This document shows positions 18,942 through 27,244 of a stretch of DNA of 64,000 bases, piece after piece. Source of the stretch: Arenimonas fontis (GTDB lineage Bacteria > Pseudomonadota > Gammaproteobacteria > Xanthomonadales > Xanthomonadaceae); NCBI RefSeq assembly GCF_008386465.1, contig NZ_VUOD01000002.1, forward strand, positions 62,001-126,000, in the 5' to 3' direction. Positions within the stretch are counted from its first letter, which is position 1; each line of letters begins with the position of its first letter. Position numbers and translations under genes: made by a program. The notes under the pieces were generated by a model, which was given only the letters and a program-made list of their open reading frames with translations, did not search any database and was not told the DNA's origin.

Positions 18942-19807
18942 CCCTCCGCCTCCAGCAAGGCCACCAGCCCGTCCTCGCCCAGCAGGTGCAGGGCGCCGAC
19001 CACCACCAGCACGTCCTGGTCCGTCGAACCGTCCAGCATCGCTTTCAGGCGTGGCAGCCAGGCCCGGTTGCGCTCGGTATTGACCCGCGCGTACAGCTCG
19101 GGTTGTTCGGCTTTCATCTCCGCGCCGGTCATGGCGTACAGGCCGTCGGCGTCGCCATCGCGCCACAGCCCATGCATGCGTTCGACCCGCCCGCGCAGAT
19201 CCTCGATCTCCTCCAGGGTCCGCTCCAGGCTGCGCACCTGCAGCTCCGGGTCCATGTCGTCGAACAGGGCGATCTGCTCGGCGACGGTTTCCAGCCCCTC
19301 GGCGGGTTTTCCCGCGGCGGCGGCGCGTCGGGCGAAGTGCTTGTCCAGACCATGCTCGGGCAGCATGCCCTGGGCCTGCATCTCCGACAGGCTCACCATC
19401 AGGCCGACGTACCAGGCCTCGAGGTTCTGCATGGGCTCCAGGGGCAGACGCCGGCGCTGGGCATGCGCCTGAAGACGTTCCCAGGCCGCTTCCGGCAGTT
19501 CGTCGCGCAGACGACTGCCGTCGGTGCGTTGCGCGGCCTGGATCATCAGCCGGGTCGTGGCCGGATCGGCCATGGCATCGGGCGGCAGCTCGAAGACCAG
19601 GCGCTCGGCATCCTCGAAGGCAAGGTCGGTCGCCGGATCCAGGGGATAGTCGCTCTCCTTCAGCAGGTGGAAGGAGCCCAGCAAGTACAGATGGTTGTCG
19701 CCGTCGCCAACCTTCCACAGCAGGGGCCGCGGCGGTGGCTCGGCACAGGCGGACGCGGTCGCCGCCAGGAACAGGACCAGCAGCAGGCGGACCGCGCTCG
19801 CGAGCAT
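18920..19807 (-). CDS. TraB/GumN family protein, exported
   Basis: A 295-residue TraB/GumN (TIKI-like) protein. It has a signal sequence ending near ATASACAEP; a lipobox is possible but weak (ASAC). The family landmarks are LLGSFHLL near 42-49, a central [16 protein letters not shown], and the closing [14 protein letters not shown]. The paired His-containing GSFH and GALH motifs are proposed metalloprotease-type sites in the TIKI group; activity in bacteria is unproven. GAGG lies 6 bases before the ATG. It is the last gene of the minus-strand nnrD operon, 8 bases after the DUF1684 gene, and overlaps the end of convergent rsxB. Confidence 0.85.
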   Translation of the reverse strand: MLASAVRLLLVLFLAATASACAEPPPRPLLWKVGDGDNHLYLLGSFHLLKESDYPLDPATDLAFEDAERLVFELPPDAMADPATTRLMIQAAQRTDGSRLRDELPEAAWERLQAHAQRRRLPLEPMQNLEAWYVGLMVSLSEMQAQGMLPEHGLDKHFARRAAAAGKPAEGLETVAEQIALFDDMDPELQVRSLERTLEEIEDLRGRVERMHGLWRDGDADGLYAMTGAEMKAEQPELYARVNTERNRAWLPRLKAMLDGSTDQDVLVVVGALHLLGEDGLVALLEAEGYTVERL

Positions 19808-19815
19808 CCCTCACC

Positions 19816-20787
19816 TCATGGCTGATAGGGCAAGGGTTTCTTTTCGCCTGCCGTCACCCGCAGGTCAAGCCGGTTCTCCGGCGGCGGCAGCGGGCAGGTG
19901 GAGAACTCGGTAAAGGCACAGGGCGGGTTGTAAGCCCGGTTGAAGTCCAGATCCACGAGGCCGTCCGGTCCGGGCGGATCGGCGTACAGGAACCTGGCCG
20001 CGGCATAGCTCTCGTGCCCGCTGGTGCGGTCGGCAAAGGTGAAGAACAGGCGACCGTCGCCCTGGTCCACTGCCTCCAGGCTGTAGGCCTTGCCGTCCTT
20101 CTCGAAGTGCACGCGACCGATGTGCGGCATCTTCTCGACCATGCCGTTGACGTCGATGATCTCCATGGTGGCGCCGGCTGGCGCCGGTTCCAGCCGGGCC
20201 CGGAAGCGGTAGTCCGGGTCGATGTCGAAATAGGCGATGCCCGGGAACTGCGTGCGCGTGCGCGCCATTGCGTCGCGCACGCGCAGGGCGAAGCGGCCGC
20301 CGCGCTCGATCACGATGAAGCTGGCATCGCCGCGGTTGAAGCCGACGACCGTCGCCTTTTCCGCCTGGCGGTCGCTGCGCAGCAGCACCCGGCCGCTGGC
20401 CGGCTCGCCATCGACGGTGACTTCGCCCTCGGCGCCAGGATGGATGTCCAGGCGAAGCGTGCCGTCCTTGCCCACGTGCAGCGTGCCCAGGTAGGGCGGG
20501 CCCAGCGCCAGGCGGGTGCCGTTGTCAGGGGCGCTGCCGACGAAGGTGGTCCCCGGCTTGAGCCAGTGCAGGCCGACCAGGGACAACCAGCCGTCCGGCC
20601 GCTGCAGCGAGCGCAGGCGCTGTTCGCGCCAGTCCAGGATCGTCTTCTCGTAGGCATGCCTGGCCGCTTCGGCGGCACGCGCCTCGGCGTCGTCCGGGGC
20701 GGCGTCGCCGCCACCGCCACAGGCGGCCACGCCTGCCAGCAAGGCGGCGGCCAGGACGGGGCGTGCAAGTCGCTTTAATCCGCTCAT
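19816..20787 (-). CDS. DUF1684 family lipoprotein
   Basis: A 323-residue DUF1684 protein predicted to be a lipoprotein: the signal sequence ends in the lipobox AGVAAC with C23, followed by four glycines. The DUF1684 marks are WREQRLRSLQRPDGWLSLVG near the start, the central TQFPGIAYFDIDPDYRF, and the C-terminal LDFNRAYNPPCAFTEFSTCP block, which is the most conserved part of the family. The biochemical role is unknown. The ATG abuts the mutL stop codon with no gap, and GAGGGG sits 7 bases upstream inside mutL, so it is translationally coupled. In E. coli, miaA and hfq occupy this place after mutL. Confidence 0.88.
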   Translation of the reverse strand: MSGLKRLARPVLAAALLAGVAACGGGGDAAPDDAEARAAEAARHAYEKTILDWREQRLRSLQRPDGWLSLVGLHWLKPGTTFVGSAPDNGTRLALGPPYLGTLHVGKDGTLRLDIHPGAEGEVTVDGEPASGRVLLRSDRQAEKATVVGFNRGDASFIVIERGGRFALRVRDAMARTRTQFPGIAYFDIDPDYRFRARLEPAPAGATMEIIDVNGMVEKMPHIGRVHFEKDGKAYSLEAVDQGDGRLFFTFADRTSGHESYAAARFLYADPPGPDGLVDLDFNRAYNPPCAFTEFSTCPLPPPENRLDLRVTAGEKKPLPYQP

Positions 20788-22590
20788 CTAGCGTCCCCTC
20801 AGGAAAAGTCGGTCGAGTTCGGCCCTGGTGAGCTGCACCCAGGTCGGACGGCCATGATTGCACTGACCGCTGCGCTCGGTGGACTCCATGTCGCGCAACA
20901 GTGCATTCATCTCCGGAACGGTCAGCCGCCGATTGGCCCGCACCGATGTGTGGCAGGCCAGGGTGGACAGCAGCTCGTTGCGGGCCTGCTCCACCCGGCG
21001 GCTGTCACCGTGTTCGCGCAGGTCCGCCAGCACGTCCAGCACGAGGGCGCGCGGATCCAGGTCGGCCAACAGGGCCGGCACCGCACGGATGCTCAGGCTT
21101 TGCGGACCGGAACGGCGCAGCTCGAAGCCCCAGCCGGCCAGGGTCTCGGCCTGCTGCTCGGCGATGTCGGCTTCGCGCTCGCTGACCGACAGCGTCTCCG
21201 GCACCAGCAGGGGCTGGCTGCGGAGTCCCTCGCCGTCGCGGGCAGCCTTCAAGCGCTCGTAGGTGATGCGCTCATGGGCGGCGTGCATGTCCACCAGCAC
21301 CAGGCCTTCGGCGTTCTCGGCGAGGATGAATACGCCGTGCAACTGTGCCAGCGCGTAGCCCAGCGGCGGTGTTCCGCCCGCTTCCGCCGGACCCGCCACG
21401 GCCGCAGCCGGCGGTGCGGGCGCCTTGTACAAGGCCGCATAAGCGGCTGCCGCTTCCGCCAGGCCCAGGCCACCTTGGCGTGGCGATGGCGCCCATCCCG
21501 GCATGTTCCCGCTAGCCGCGCCGGCCGCGGCCACCCCGGAAGACAGGGGGTGCGCTGCCGGCAAGGCCACCGGTTCTCCGCCCACGGCGCCGGCGCGGGC
21601 GCCGGCCAGGGCTTCGTGCAGGCTACGGTAGATGAACTCGTGCACCAGCCGCTGCTCGCGGAAACGCACTTCGTGCTTGGCCGGGTGCACGTTCACGTCC
21701 ACCTGGCGCGGATCGCATTCCAGGAACAACACGAAGGCCGGATGCCGGCCGTGGAAAAGCACGTCGGCGTAGGCCTGACGCACCGCGTGCGCCACCGTGC
21801 GATCGCGCACCGCGCGGCCGTTGACGTAGAAGAACTGCTGGTCGGCGCTGGAACGGGCCGCGGTCGGCAGGCCGACCCAGCCGTACAGGCGCAGCCCGGA
21901 GGCGGCATGCTCGATCTGCAGGCACTGGCGGGTGAAGTCATCGCCCAGGGCCTCGGCCAGGCGACGCAGGCGCTCGCCGGCGTCGGCCACCGGCCGGTAA
22001 TGTCTGGACAGCCGCCCGTTGTGGCTGACGCGCAGTTCGACTCCCGGCCGGGCCAGGGCCAGCGACCGCAACCAATCTTCGATATGGCCCAGTTCGGTGC
22101 GTTCGGCGCGCAGGAAACGGCGCCGGGCCGGCACGTTGTAGAACAGGTCGCGCACCTCGACCGTGGTCCCGAGCGGGTGCGGATGCGGCAGCACGGGCGC
22201 GGCCTTGCCGCCTTCCACTTCCAGGCGAGCACCGTGGCCGGACCCGGCTACGCGCGAACTCAGCGTGAAACGCGACACCGAGGCGATGGACGGCAAGGCC
22301 TCGCCACGAAAGCCGAGGGTGGCCACCCGCTCCAGATCCTCCAGGCTGGCTATCTTGCTGGTGGCATGACGCGCCACCGCCAGCGGCAGCTCGTCGGCCG
22401 GAATGCCGCCGCCGTCGTCGCGGACACGGATCAGGCGGACGCCGCCCTCCTCCAGCTCGATGTCAATGCGGGCAGCACCGGCATCCAGGGCATTCTCGAC
22501 CAGCTCCTTGACCACCGACGCCGGCCGCTCCACCACCTCGCCGGCGGCTATCTGGTTGACCAGGGTGTCGGGCAGGGGCTGGATCGGCAC
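20788..22590 (-). CDS. mutL: DNA mismatch repair protein MutL (endonuclease type)
   Basis: A 600-residue GHKL ATPase and mismatch-repair coordinator. The N-terminal ATPase has [12 protein letters not shown] (12-23), the ENALDAG helix (32-38), DDGGGI (58-63) and TLGFRGEAL (91-99). A low-complexity Ala/Pro/Gly linker spans about 330-405. The C-terminal domain contains D434-M-H-A-A-H-E440-R-I-T-Y-E445, the DQHA(X)2E(X)4E endonuclease motif with Q replaced by M, plus ACHTSVRA and the CPHGRP-like QCNHGRP. So this is the nicking MutL type found where MutH is absent. The start codon is GTG at 22590. A 7-bp hairpin lies just upstream. Confidence 0.96.
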   Translation of the reverse strand: MPIQPLPDTLVNQIAAGEVVERPASVVKELVENALDAGAARIDIELEEGGVRLIRVRDDGGGIPADELPLAVARHATSKIASLEDLERVATLGFRGEALPSIASVSRFTLSSRVAGSGHGARLEVEGGKAAPVLPHPHPLGTTVEVRDLFYNVPARRRFLRAERTELGHIEDWLRSLALARPGVELRVSHNGRLSRHYRPVADAGERLRRLAEALGDDFTRQCLQIEHAASGLRLYGWVGLPTAARSSADQQFFYVNGRAVRDRTVAHAVRQAYADVLFHGRHPAFVLFLECDPRQVDVNVHPAKHEVRFREQRLVHEFIYRSLHEALAGARAGAVGGEPVALPAAHPLSSGVAAAGAASGNMPGWAPSPRQGGLGLAEAAAAYAALYKAPAPPAAAVAGPAEAGGTPPLGYALAQLHGVFILAENAEGLVLVDMHAAHERITYERLKAARDGEGLRSQPLLVPETLSVSEREADIAEQQAETLAGWGFELRRSGPQSLSIRAVPALLADLDPRALVLDVLADLREHGDSRRVEQARNELLSTLACHTSVRANRRLTVPEMNALLRDMESTERSGQCNHGRPTWVQLTRAELDRLFLRGR

Positions 22591-22602
22591 GTCGCTTCAT
22601 TT

Positions 22603-22620
22603 CCGGAGCAATGGCTCCGG
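22603..22620 (-). repeat. Perfect stem-loop in the amiB-mutL gap
   Basis: CCGGAGC and GCTCCGG pair perfectly (7 bp) around a 4-base loop, ending 12 bases before the mutL GTG. It could be a weak terminator after amiB or a structure masking the mutL start region. There is no T-run on the minus strand (AAATGAAG follows). Confidence 0.4.
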
Positions 22621-22660
22621 ATGATAGCAGCGGCACGGAGGGGCCCGGCCCGGGCAGCGC

Positions 22661-23995
22661 TCAGTCCGGCGCGGCTGCGACCTGGGGCGGCACCGGAATG
22701 GTCAGGCGCTCGCCGGCACGCACCATGTCGCCCCTGAGCCCGTTGGCGGCGCGGATGCTGGCCATGGGTACGCCGTGACGGGCGGCGATCTGGCTGAGCG
22801 TCTCGCCACGCGCGACCACGTGCTGGCGGTTGCCGCCGAGCTGGCCCTGACGGGCTGCATACCAGGTGCCGGGCGGCGCCTGGACGGAGAAATAGTTGCG
22901 TACCCCATCCACGATGGCCGCGGCCAGGCGCGAACGGTACTTCGGATCGGAGAGCTTGCTTTCCTCGCCCGGATTGGAGATGAAGCCGGTTTCCACCAGC
23001 AGCGACGGCACGTCAGGCGAACGCAACACCACGAAGTTCGCCCTCTCGACCTGAGGTTTGTGCGCCTTGCCCACGCCCTTGAGCGCCGCCAACACCTGGC
23101 TGGCGATGTCGTCGGACACGCGCATGGTCGCGTTCTGCGAAAGGTCCAGCAGCACGGCCGCGAGGTTGCGGTCGCGGGCATCCAGTTCGACCCCGCCGAC
23201 CAGGTCGGCAGCGTTTTCCTGGTCGGCCAGCCAGCGCGCGGCCTCGGAAGAGGCGCCGCGCAGCGACAGTACGTACACCGAGGCGCCGGTCGCCGAACGA
23301 TTGTGCGCGGCATCGGCATGGATGGAGATGAACAGGTCGGCCTGGGCCTCGCGCGCCTTCATGTAGCGCTGCTGCAACGGAATGAACACGTCGCTGTCGC
23401 GGATCAGCACCGCTTGCATGCCGGGGTCGGCATCTACCAGCCGGGCCAGCTCACGCGCCACGGCCAGGGTGATGTCCTTTTCGCGCTTGCCGCTGAGCCC
23501 GATCGCACCGGGATCCTTGCCACCATGCCCGGCGTCGATGGCGATGACCAGCTTGCGCTCGCCGGCGCCGATCACGTCTTCGATGGTGCGCGCCGGCGCC
23601 TGGGCCACCGCCTGACCGTCCATCAGCTCCACCACCAGGCGGGTACGGTCGCCCTCGCGCTCGATGCGGGAACGCGGCTTCACCGCGCCCTGCAGGTCCA
23701 GCACCACCCTCAACAGGCGCTCCTCCGGCTTGCCGGTGCGGACGCCGGTGACCACGCCGTTGGGCGGCGGCGCACTGAAGCCGGAGGCCAGGCGGGTGTC
23801 GGCCAGGTCCAGGACCAGACGATCGGGGCCGCCCAGGGTGAACAGCTTGTAGTCGGCGGGGCGGTCCAGCTCGAGCACGGCCCGGGTGCCCGTTTCTCCG
23901 GCCAGGACCTGTACCCCCTTCAACTGCGCGGCAAAGGCAGGCAGGCCCGAAAGGACCAGCATCAGGACCGCGGCGAGGGCAGGCATCCGGCGCAT
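22661..23995 (-). CDS. amiB: N-acetylmuramoyl-L-alanine amidase, AMIN-amidase_3-LysM (AmiB type)
   Basis: A 444-residue exported zinc amidase that removes peptide side chains from septal peptidoglycan during daughter-cell separation. A signal peptide (1-23, ending AFAA) is followed by an AMIN domain (about 24-125). The amidase_3 domain (about 150-370) shows IDAGHGGKDPGAIG, the glutamate helix REKDITLAVARELA, ISIHADAAHNRSATG and LLVETGFISNPGEE (zinc His/Glu/His and catalytic Glu). A C-terminal LysM (about 385-433) carries HVVARGETLSQIA. This domain order and the position before mutL match E. coli AmiB. ATG 23995 begins the signal peptide; a -10-like TTCAAT is 7 bases upstream. Confidence 0.93.
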   Translation of the reverse strand: MRRMPALAAVLMLVLSGLPAFAAQLKGVQVLAGETGTRAVLELDRPADYKLFTLGGPDRLVLDLADTRLASGFSAPPPNGVVTGVRTGKPEERLLRVVLDLQGAVKPRSRIEREGDRTRLVVELMDGQAVAQAPARTIEDVIGAGERKLVIAIDAGHGGKDPGAIGLSGKREKDITLAVARELARLVDADPGMQAVLIRDSDVFIPLQQRYMKAREAQADLFISIHADAAHNRSATGASVYVLSLRGASSEAARWLADQENAADLVGGVELDARDRNLAAVLLDLSQNATMRVSDDIASQVLAALKGVGKAHKPQVERANFVVLRSPDVPSLLVETGFISNPGEESKLSDPKYRSRLAAAIVDGVRNYFSVQAPPGTWYAARQGQLGGNRQHVVARGETLSQIAARHGVPMASIRAANGLRGDMVRAGERLTIPVPPQVAAAPD

Positions 23996-24002
23996 GGCCG
24001 CG

Positions 24003-24031
24003 ATTGAATCACCGCCGGGCCGGGAAGGCAA
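24003..24031 (-). promoter_or_regulatory. Putative promoter of amiB, possibly giving a leaderless mRNA
   Basis: On the minus strand TTGCCT (24026-24031) and TTCAAT (24003-24008) are separated by exactly 17 bases. The -10 ends 7 bases before ATG 23995, so transcription would begin at or next to the start codon. Each hexamer matches the sigma-70 consensus at 4 of 6 positions. Confidence 0.42.
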
Positions 24032-24082
24032 GCACTTTTCCCTTTGGAATCCGAAGACTGGGGAATCTTCCTCGGATCAGCT

Positions 24083-24580
24083 TCAGGAAATGCCCGGAAC
24101 GCCTTGGCCGCCCCCCTGTCGAAGCTCGGCCAGGCGGCCCAGCCAGGCCTCGCCGGACTGGGTGCCGGGCACCAGTTTCGCCCGTCGGCCCTTGCCGTGC
24201 ACCGCCAGTTGGATCCGGAGGTCGGCCGGCGGCAGCAGGCCCTTGCCGCGCTCCGGCCACTCCACCAGCCACAGGGTGGCGTCGGCGGCCAGCTCGTCCA
24301 GACCCAGGAAGTCCAGTTCGGCGGCGCTGGCCAGGCGGTACAGGTCGAGGTGGGCCGCCTCGCCGCCGGGAATGGGATAACGCTCGACCAGGGTGTAGGT
24401 CGGGCTGCGCACCGCCCCCTTCACGCCCAGGGCACGCAACAGGGCCCGGGCCAAGGTGCTCTTGCCGGCCCCCAGGCCGCCTTCCAGATACACCACCGCC
24501 CAGGCGGGCCGGCAGCCGGCCAGATCGGCCGCCAGGGCAGCCGTTGCGTCCGGATCGGGCAGGTCGAGCTCGCGCTTCAT
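24083..24580 (-). CDS. tsaE: tRNA t6A37 synthesis ATPase TsaE
   Basis: A 165-residue P-loop ATPase that works with TsaB and TsaD in making N6-threonylcarbamoyladenosine at position 37 of ANN-decoding tRNAs. The Walker A is GGLGAGKST (34-42). Other family marks are VRSPTYTLVERY with its conserved SPT, HLDLYRL, and LVEWPERG. Its ATG overlaps the nnrD stop (ATGA at 24577-24580), so the two are coupled, as in E. coli yjeF-yjeE. The C-terminus carries a short Gly/Gln-rich extension. An 87-base gap with an imperfect hairpin separates it from amiB. Confidence 0.95.
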   Translation of the reverse strand: MKRELDLPDPDATAALAADLAGCRPAWAVVYLEGGLGAGKSTLARALLRALGVKGAVRSPTYTLVERYPIPGGEAAHLDLYRLASAAELDFLGLDELAADATLWLVEWPERGKGLLPPADLRIQLAVHGKGRRAKLVPGTQSGEAWLGRLAELRQGGGQGVPGIS

Positions 24581-26055
24581 TCGGGATTGGCCATCCGTCG
24601 AAGGTGTGGAAACAGGTCCGAGGGCAGCAGGCCGCGCTCTCCCCCGATCCGCGCCGCCTCGTCACCGGCGGCCGCGTGCAGGAGCGCCCCGGCCACGGCG
24701 GCAAAGTAGGCCGGCAGATGCTGGGCGCGCAAGGCCGCGATCACGCCTGACAACAGGTCGCCCATTCCGCCGGTCGCCATGCCCGGGTTGCCGGCGCCGA
24801 TCACCGTCGGCACCTCGCCCGGCGCCGCCACGATCGTTCCGGCACCTTTAAGCACCACCACGCAGCGATAGCGCTGCACCAGGGCCTCGGCGGCGGCGAA
24901 ACGGTCGGCTTGAACCGTTCCGCTGGCGATGCCCAGCAATCTGCCCGCCTCCCCCGGGTGCGGGGTGAGAATGGCCTGCGGCAAGGGACCGGGGCGGGTC
25001 GCCAGGAGGTTCAGGGCGTCGGCGTCCAGCACCACGGGTTTGCCCGAGGCCAGCGCCGCTTCGAGCAGGGAACGTCCCCAGGCGCCCTGACCCAGCCCCG
25101 GCCCCACGGCCACCACGTCCGCCCGCTCCAGTAGCGGGACGAGGGCGGCGGCATCCTCGACGGCGTGGGTCATGGCCTCCGGCCGGGCCGCGACCAGTGC
25201 AGCGACGCCGGCGGTTCGGGTGGCAACGCTGGCCAGGCCGACGCCGGTACGCAGTGCGGCCTCGGCGCACAGGCGCACGGCACCGCCCATGCCGACCTCG
25301 CCGCCGACGCACAGCACATGGCCGTGCTCGCCCTTGTGCGCATTGGCATGGCGCGGTCCCAGCCAGGTTCCGAGATCGCCTGCCCGGGCCCACCAGGCGG
25401 CCGGCGAAACGCGGACGAACACTTCGTCGGGCAGCTGCAGCGGCTCGATCACCACCTTGCCGGCATAATCGAGGCCGGCCCCGGTGTGACAGCCACGCTT
25501 TCCGCCGATGAAGCTGACGGTGAGTTCGGCCTGCACGGCCGTCCCTGGCGCATGCCCGGTGTCGGCGTCCAGGCCCGAGGGAACGTCCAGGGCGAGCACC
25601 GGCCGGCGGCTGGCGTTCATGCGCTCGATGATCGAACAGGCCGCGTCCGACGGCGGGCGGCTCAGGCCGATGCCATACAGACCATCCACCCACAGGTCCG
25701 CCTCCGGCAGACTGCCGTCGAAGGCCAGCACGCGGCCGCCGGCGGCGCGCCAGTCGGCCAGGGCCTGACGTGCCGCCGGCGTGCGCGGATGCCCGCCCGG
25801 AGGCATCAGCGCCTGCACCTCCAGCCCGGCCTCGCGCGCCAGGCGCGCCAGCACGTAGGCGTCGCCGCCGTTGTTGCCTGGCCCGCAGGCCACGCCGATC
25901 CGGGCAGCGGCGGGCCAGCGTTCGCGCAGGTGCCGGAAAGCGGCAGCGCCGGCCCGGCACATCAGCTCGTAGGCGGGGATGCCAAGCTTGCCGATGGCAT
26001 ATTCGTCCATCGCGCGCACCTGGTCGGGGCGGTACAGCGGCAGGGGCCCGGTCAT
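24577..26055 (-). CDS. nnrD: Bifunctional NAD(P)HX epimerase / ADP-dependent dehydratase NnrD
   Basis: A 492-residue repair enzyme for hydrated NADH and NADPH. The YjeF_N epimerase half (about 1-215) has CGPGNNGGDAYVLAR and LDVPSGLDADTG. The C-terminal ribokinase-like dehydratase half (about 225-490) has GPGLGQG, LTPHPGEAGRLLG, and the signature NPGMATGGMGDLLSGVIAAL. It is the first gene of a minus-strand operon leading to tsaE, amiB, mutL, DUF1684 and TraB. It starts only 22 bases from divergent queG. A TAGAAT sequence lies 6 bases before its ATG, which suggests a leaderless transcript. Confidence 0.95.
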   Translation of the reverse strand: MTGPLPLYRPDQVRAMDEYAIGKLGIPAYELMCRAGAAAFRHLRERWPAAARIGVACGPGNNGGDAYVLARLAREAGLEVQALMPPGGHPRTPAARQALADWRAAGGRVLAFDGSLPEADLWVDGLYGIGLSRPPSDAACSIIERMNASRRPVLALDVPSGLDADTGHAPGTAVQAELTVSFIGGKRGCHTGAGLDYAGKVVIEPLQLPDEVFVRVSPAAWWARAGDLGTWLGPRHANAHKGEHGHVLCVGGEVGMGGAVRLCAEAALRTGVGLASVATRTAGVAALVAARPEAMTHAVEDAAALVPLLERADVVAVGPGLGQGAWGRSLLEAALASGKPVVLDADALNLLATRPGPLPQAILTPHPGEAGRLLGIASGTVQADRFAAAEALVQRYRCVVVLKGAGTIVAAPGEVPTVIGAGNPGMATGGMGDLLSGVIAALRAQHLPAYFAAVAGALLHAAAGDEAARIGGERGLLPSDLFPHLRRMANPE

Positions 26056-26061
26056 GACCGG

Positions 26062-26067
26062 ATTCTA
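26062..26067 (-). promoter_or_regulatory. Putative -10 of nnrD, 6 bases before the ATG
   Basis: TAGAAT on the minus strand ends 6 bases before the nnrD ATG (26055). A start site at the normal distance would fall on or within a base of the ATG. It overlaps the queG -10 on the opposite strand by 2 bases. Confidence 0.45.
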
Positions 26068-26071
26068 TACT
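26066..26071 (+). promoter_or_regulatory. Putative -10 of queG, 6 bases before the ATG
   Basis: TATACT on the plus strand ends 6 bases before ATG 26078. It implies a leaderless queG mRNA and shares bases 26066-26067 with the divergent nnrD -10, so the two polymerases could not bind at once. Confidence 0.45.
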
Positions 26072-26077
26072 TGCGCC

Positions 26078-27169
26078 ATGCGCACGCCGGACGACATGCA
26101 GGCCCTGGCACGGGCCATCAAGGACTGGGGAAGCGAACTCGGCTTCCAGCAGGTCGGTATCGCCGGCACGAACCTGGACCGGGACGTCGCCCACCTGCGC
26201 GACTGGCTGGCCAAGGGTCAGCACGGAACCATGGATTACATGGCGCGCCATGGCGACAAGCGCGAGCAGCCGGACCGGCTGGTCCCAGGCACCCTGCGCG
26301 TGATCTCGGTACGCATGGACTACGGCAGCGGCGGCGACGATGAGGCCTGGGCGGCGCTGGCCGACGGAAACCGCGCCTACGTGGCCCGCTACGCGCTGGG
26401 ACGAGACTACCACAAGGTCCTGCGCAAGCGCCTGCAACGGCTCGCCGACCGGATCGCCGCCGAGGCCGGGCCATTCGGCTACCGGGTGTTCGTGGATTCG
26501 GCGCCGGTGCTGGAGCGGGCCCTTGCCCGGGACGCCGGCCTGGGCTGGATCGGCAAGCACAGTTGCCTGATCAACCGGCACGGGGGCAGTTGGTTCTTCC
26601 TGGGCGAGCTTTTCACCGATCTGCCCTTGCCGGTGGACGAGCCGGCCAGTGCCCATTGCGGCACCTGCCGCCGCTGCATCGACATCTGCCCGACCGGCGC
26701 CATCGTCGCGCCCTATCGGGTGGACGCGCGCCGCTGCATCAGCTACCTGACCATCGAGCTGCGCGGCGCCATTCCCGAACAGTTGCGGCCGCTGATCGGC
26801 AATCGGGTGTTCGGCTGCGACGATTGCCAGTTGATCTGCCCATGGAACAAGTTCGCCGTGCGCAGCCCGGAGCCCGACTTCCGGGTGCGCCACGGCCTGG
26901 ACAGGGCCGGCCTGGTCGAGCTTTTCGGCTGGAGCGAGCAGGAGTTCCTGCAACGCACCGAGGGTTCGGCGATCCGGCGCACGGGTTACGAAGGCTGGTT
27001 GCGCAACCTGGCGGTGGCACTGGGCAACGCCCCCACCTCGCCGGAAGTGCTGTCCGCCCTCGCCTCACGCCGCGACCACCCCAGCGAACTGGTCCGCGAG
27101 CACGTCGCCTGGGCCCTTTCCCGCCATCACGGGGCGCGGAAGGCCGCGGAAGTGGACGAGCGCGGATGA
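26078..27169 (+). CDS. queG: Epoxyqueuosine reductase QueG
   Basis: A 363-residue cobalamin and iron-sulfur enzyme that reduces epoxyqueuosine in tRNA to queuosine. The N-terminal part is the DUF1730 region: ELGFQQVGIAGT near 15-26, HGTMDYMARHG, and the catalytic Asp in VDSAPVLERA. Two ferredoxin clusters follow (CGTCRRCIDICPTGAI and CDDCQLICPWNKF), then C-terminal HEAT-like repeats ending in LVREHVAWALSRH. ATG 26078 was preferred because E. coli QueG aligns from there and 26054 overlaps the nnrD start. The divergent pairing with nnrD is conserved in enterobacteria. A 10-bp hairpin follows the gene. Confidence 0.95.
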   Translation: MRTPDDMQALARAIKDWGSELGFQQVGIAGTNLDRDVAHLRDWLAKGQHGTMDYMARHGDKREQPDRLVPGTLRVISVRMDYGSGGDDEAWAALADGNRAYVARYALGRDYHKVLRKRLQRLADRIAAEAGPFGYRVFVDSAPVLERALARDAGLGWIGKHSCLINRHGGSWFFLGELFTDLPLPVDEPASAHCGTCRRCIDICPTGAIVAPYRVDARRCISYLTIELRGAIPEQLRPLIGNRVFGCDDCQLICPWNKFAVRSPEPDFRVRHGLDRAGLVELFGWSEQEFLQRTEGSAIRRTGYEGWLRNLAVALGNAPTSPEVLSALASRRDHPSELVREHVAWALSRHHGARKAAEVDERG

Positions 27170-27212
27170 AGTTCCGCCCCGCCCCTTCCCCGGCAGGAGT
27201 CTTTCGCCGATG

Positions 27213-27238
27213 CCCTGCCGCACGGACCTGCGGCAGGG
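27213..27238. terminator. Hairpin between convergent queG and pgi, probable bidirectional terminator
   Basis: CCCTGCCGCA (27213-27222) and TGCGGCAGGG (27229-27238) form a perfect 10-bp stem with a 6-base loop, in the 75-base gap between converging genes. No T-run follows on either strand, so termination strength is uncertain. Confidence 0.55.
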
Positions 27239-27244
27239 TCGCGG

